Origin: Candidatus Amulumruptor caecigallinarius
GTDB taxonomy: Bacteria; Bacteroidota; Bacteroidia; Bacteroidales; Muribaculaceae
Assembly (NCBI GenBank): GCA_944321825.1
Contig: CALUMU010000009.1
Coordinates: 1 to 64,000 of the forward strand
Length of the DNA: 64,000 bases
Direction: 5' to 3'
Part shown: positions 61,857 to 64,000 of the stretch, in pieces
How the letters are laid out: every line of letters starts with the position of its first letter
How positions within the stretch are numbered: position 1 is the stretch's first letter
Translations under genes and position numbers: made by a program
The notes under the pieces: generated by a model
What the model saw: the letters and a program-made list of their open reading frames with translations, nothing else
Told to the model about the DNA's origin: nothing
Database searches by the model: none

Positions 61857-64000
61857 ATGAAAAAAACTCTATTGGCTATGTTTGTGGCCTTGGTCACGTG
61901 TCTTGTGAGCGCAGCCGCTTCCAAGACGACTGTTTCCGGCACAGTGGTAGATCCGTCGGGCGAACCTCTAATAGGAGTAGCCGTTGCCGTTGTGGGCAAC
62001 AATACGATGGGTACTACGACGGACATAGATGGTAATTTCACATTGGCAGATCTTCCCGAAAACACAATCCTCCGCTTCTCATATGTGGGATATGTCAGCC
62101 AGGAAATCAAAGTCGACAACCGCAGTCATATCGATGTGACGCTGTCGGAGGATAACCAGGTCCTTGATGAAGTCGTCGTAATCGGTTATGGTTCGGCTAA
62201 ATCAAAGGATCTGACCGCGCCTATCACAGTGGTTAAAGGTGAGGACATAGCAGTGACACCTACTTCATCACCGATGAGTGCGCTCACAGGAAAGGTACCC
62301 GGCGTAAATATCCTCAACAGCGGTACCCCGGGAGAATCTCCCAAGGTGCAGATTCGCGGTATAGGCTCTTTCTCTGGTTCAGAGCCTCTTTATGTGGTCG
62401 ACGGAGTGTTTTATGACAACATCCAGTTCCTTAACAATGACGACATCGCAGATATGTCGATTCTCAAGGACGCATCTTCAGCCGCCATCTACGGTGTAAA
62501 GGCAGCCAACGGCGTTGTCATCATCACGACAAAACACGGCCGTAAGAATATGCCTGCGAAAATCAGATATAATATGTACGTAGGCTTTTCAAAGGCAACA
62601 AACGTGCTTAAGATGGCCAACTCCCACGAGTATGCCACGATGCTGATGGAAGCAAACCCCGATGCCTACAAATCATATCTCCAGGCATCGATCGATGCCT
62701 ATGGCGGCAACATGGGCGACCTGACATTCGGTGCCGACACCGACTGGTACGACCAGCTCCTGCGCACAGGCTTCGTAACCAACCACGGCCTTACCATTTC
62801 CGGCGGCTCCGAACGTGCCACTTATTCTTTGGGCTTGAACTACCTCTATCAAGAAGGTATACTTAACTCCGACAACTCGTATGACCGCTTGAACTTCCGC
62901 GCTCAAGTCGACTACGATGCGACGAACTGGTTGAAGGTCGGATTCAACGGCGTGTTCGGCAAGTCCAAGCAGGTGCTTCCCAACAACGCAGCATGGGAAA
63001 CCGCATTTAACATGCCCCAAATAATGCCTGTCATGAACACTACTGAAAATCCGTCGGTGTTCCCCGAACAATATGCCTCTCCGCAAGCCCTCGGCTTCGG
63101 ATCTAACTTCAGAAACCCTGTCGCAACTGCCGATTATTACAATTCGCAGAACGACACTTATCAGGCACTGACCAATTTCTTTGCCCAGTTCACTATCCTC
63201 CCCGAGAAACTTGACTTCCGCACAAGCTATGGCTACGATTTCTCAAGCATCAAGGGGAAAACCGTTGTCGAACCATATTTCGTAAGCACCGAGCAGCAGG
63301 CTAATACATCTTCGCTTACAAAAAGCCGGACCCAATACAACAAGTGGGTATGGGACAATGTGCTTACGTATAAAGACCGGGTAGGAAAGCACTCTTTCGG
63401 AGCCATGGTCGGCTACTCCATGCGTCAGGACAGCTATGACTTCCTGGAAGGGACGGTCAACGGCATCCCCACCGGCAAGCCGGAATACGAATATATCACA
63501 CAAGGCGACCCTGACACCAGCCGCGCATCGGATGACGGAACACGCTACCGCAGCCAGTCGATATTCGGCCGTTTCAACTACGATTTCGATTCCCGCTATC
63601 TCCTGATGGTGACAATGCGTGCCGACGGCTCGTCGAAATATCAAGAGAAATGGGGCTATTTCCCATCAGTAGGAGCCGCCTGGAATATTTCAAACGAAAG
63701 CTTCATGAAGGGACAGAAGTGGGCCGACTATCTGAAACTGCGTGCAAGCTGGGGACGCCTCGGTAATGACAATGTCGACGCCAGCGATGGCTTCGCGTCG
63801 ATCACGACCGGCATGGATGCATCGGGCGTATTCGGCAACAATATCCTGCCGGGCTATCAAAACACCACCTACTTCTCTTGGCTGAAATGGGAAGTCGTCA
63901 GCGAAACGAATGTCGGCTTCGCATATTCGGCTCTCAATAGCCGCCTGAATGTCGATTTCGACTACTTCTACCGCCTGACATCCAATGCAGTAATTTCGCC
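61857..64000 (+). CDS. SusC/RagA-type TonB-linked outer-membrane receptor (3' end outside window)
   Basis: At least 714 residues, continuing beyond the right edge. Signal peptide (KKTLLAMFVALVTCLVSAAA), carboxypeptidase-regulatory-like domain (VSGTVVDPSGEPLIGVAVAV, TTTDIDGNFTLADLP, about 25-105), then a TonB-box-like VLDEVVVIGYGSAKSKDLT and a plug (ALTGKVPGVNI, VQIRGIGSFSGSEPLYVVDG, ADMSILKDASSAAIYGVKAA, NGVVIITTK) and a barrel. It fits SusC, usually followed by susD, for uptake of a glycan or oligopeptide. It is divergent from the sensor/HTH gene, its likely regulator (inference). Confidence 0.95.
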   Translation, partial: MKKTLLAMFVALVTCLVSAAASKTTVSGTVVDPSGEPLIGVAVAVVGNNTMGTTTDIDGNFTLADLPENTILRFSYVGYVSQEIKVDNRSHIDVTLSEDNQVLDEVVVIGYGSAKSKDLTAPITVVKGEDIAVTPTSSPMSALTGKVPGVNILNSGTPGESPKVQIRGIGSFSGSEPLYVVDGVFYDNIQFLNNDDIADMSILKDASSAAIYGVKAANGVVIITTKHGRKNMPAKIRYNMYVGFSKATNVLKMANSHEYATMLMEANPDAYKSYLQASIDAYGGNMGDLTFGADTDWYDQLLRTGFVTNHGLTISGGSERATYSLGLNYLYQEGILNSDNSYDRLNFRAQVDYDATNWLKVGFNGVFGKSKQVLPNNAAWETAFNMPQIMPVMNTTENPSVFPEQYASPQALGFGSNFRNPVATADYYNSQNDTYQALTNFFAQFTILPEKLDFRTSYGYDFSSIKGKTVVEPYFVSTEQQANTSSLTKSRTQYNKWVWDNVLTYKDRVGKHSFGAMVGYSMRQDSYDFLEGTVNGIPTGKPEYEYITQGDPDTSRASDDGTRYRSQSIFGRFNYDFDSRYLLMVTMRADGSSKYQEKWGYFPSVGAAWNISNESFMKGQKWADYLKLRASWGRLGNDNVDASDGFASITTGMDASGVFGNNILPGYQNTTYFSWLKWEVVSETNVGFAYSALNSRLNVDFDYFYRLTSNAVIS

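Noticed and set aside
61787..62035. 82-codon frame over the start of the SusC-type gene
   Set aside because: It is out of frame with the clear signal peptide and domain series that begin at 61857.

Overview
This 64 kb window reads as the chromosome of an anaerobic gut member of the Bacteroidales, probably close to Muribaculaceae (inference; no 16S gene is present). Evidence: Bacteroidota-type promoters (TTTG or TTG, 19-20 bp spacer, TAnnTTTG), a divergent SusC/RagA receptor and periplasmic-sensor regulator, several TonB-dependent receptors, an Na+-pumping NQR operon, and paired NfnA/NfnB-type flavoprotein subunits. Most genes are fairly G/C-rich (a hand-counted 60-base line inside purL has 36 G/C). 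One island near 46.4-48.4 kb is clearly A/T-richer (single lines with 17 and 20 G/C of 60).

Layout. 0.2-7.1 kb: a small secreted protein, purL, a purF-like gene and ychF. 7.2-12.3 kb: lineage-type secreted proteins of unknown function and a lipoprotein phosphoesterase. 12.6-13.8 kb: a YhcG/DUF1016 PD-(D/E)XK nuclease. 14.1-19.8 kb: a tightly coupled operon of sugar kinase, glycosyltransferase, DUF4922 HIT-like protein, SpoIID-like protein and AmpG-like permease, plausibly cell-wall sugar salvage. 19.9-25.0 kb: mdh, a PBP4-type dacB, a TetR regulator, a KAS III-like synthase and fabG. 25.3-29.2 kb: a polytopic glycosyltransferase-like protein, an acyltransferase and an OmpA-type pair. 29.5-30.9 kb: RNase P RNA and fabD. 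31.0-37.2 kb: nqrABCDEF. 37.4-44.0 kb: nfnAB-like genes, pepT, miaA, queA and a SpoU-type methyltransferase. 44.0-45.5 kb: an orphan vsr with a possible small membrane peptide, and a YoeB-type toxin-antitoxin pair.

The most unusual part is 45.5-61.6 kb. A PAS/LuxR regulator diverges from a run of genes that looks like a complete ribosomally made peptide (RiPP) locus. It holds an 82-residue precursor with a GG leader and four core cysteines, a strong hairpin, a radical SAM/SPASM maturase, two TonB-type outer-membrane proteins flanking a DUF2807 lipoprotein, a C39-peptidase ABC exporter, and a 67-residue protein that looks like only the membrane anchor of an HlyD adaptor. Around it are scars of recombination: a 76-bp copy of the DUF2807 gene 5.5 kb upstream, a receptor gene frameshifted in an (AC)n tract, and the detached 3' end of another receptor gene.

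At 58.7-61.6 kb a propeller/Y_Y_Y/LuxR-HTH regulator has nine GATA units inside its signal-peptide region. With nine copies no ATG is in frame; with eight copies a textbook signal peptide is restored. This looks like an ON/OFF switch for a membrane sensor facing a SusC-type receptor gene that runs off the right end of the window.
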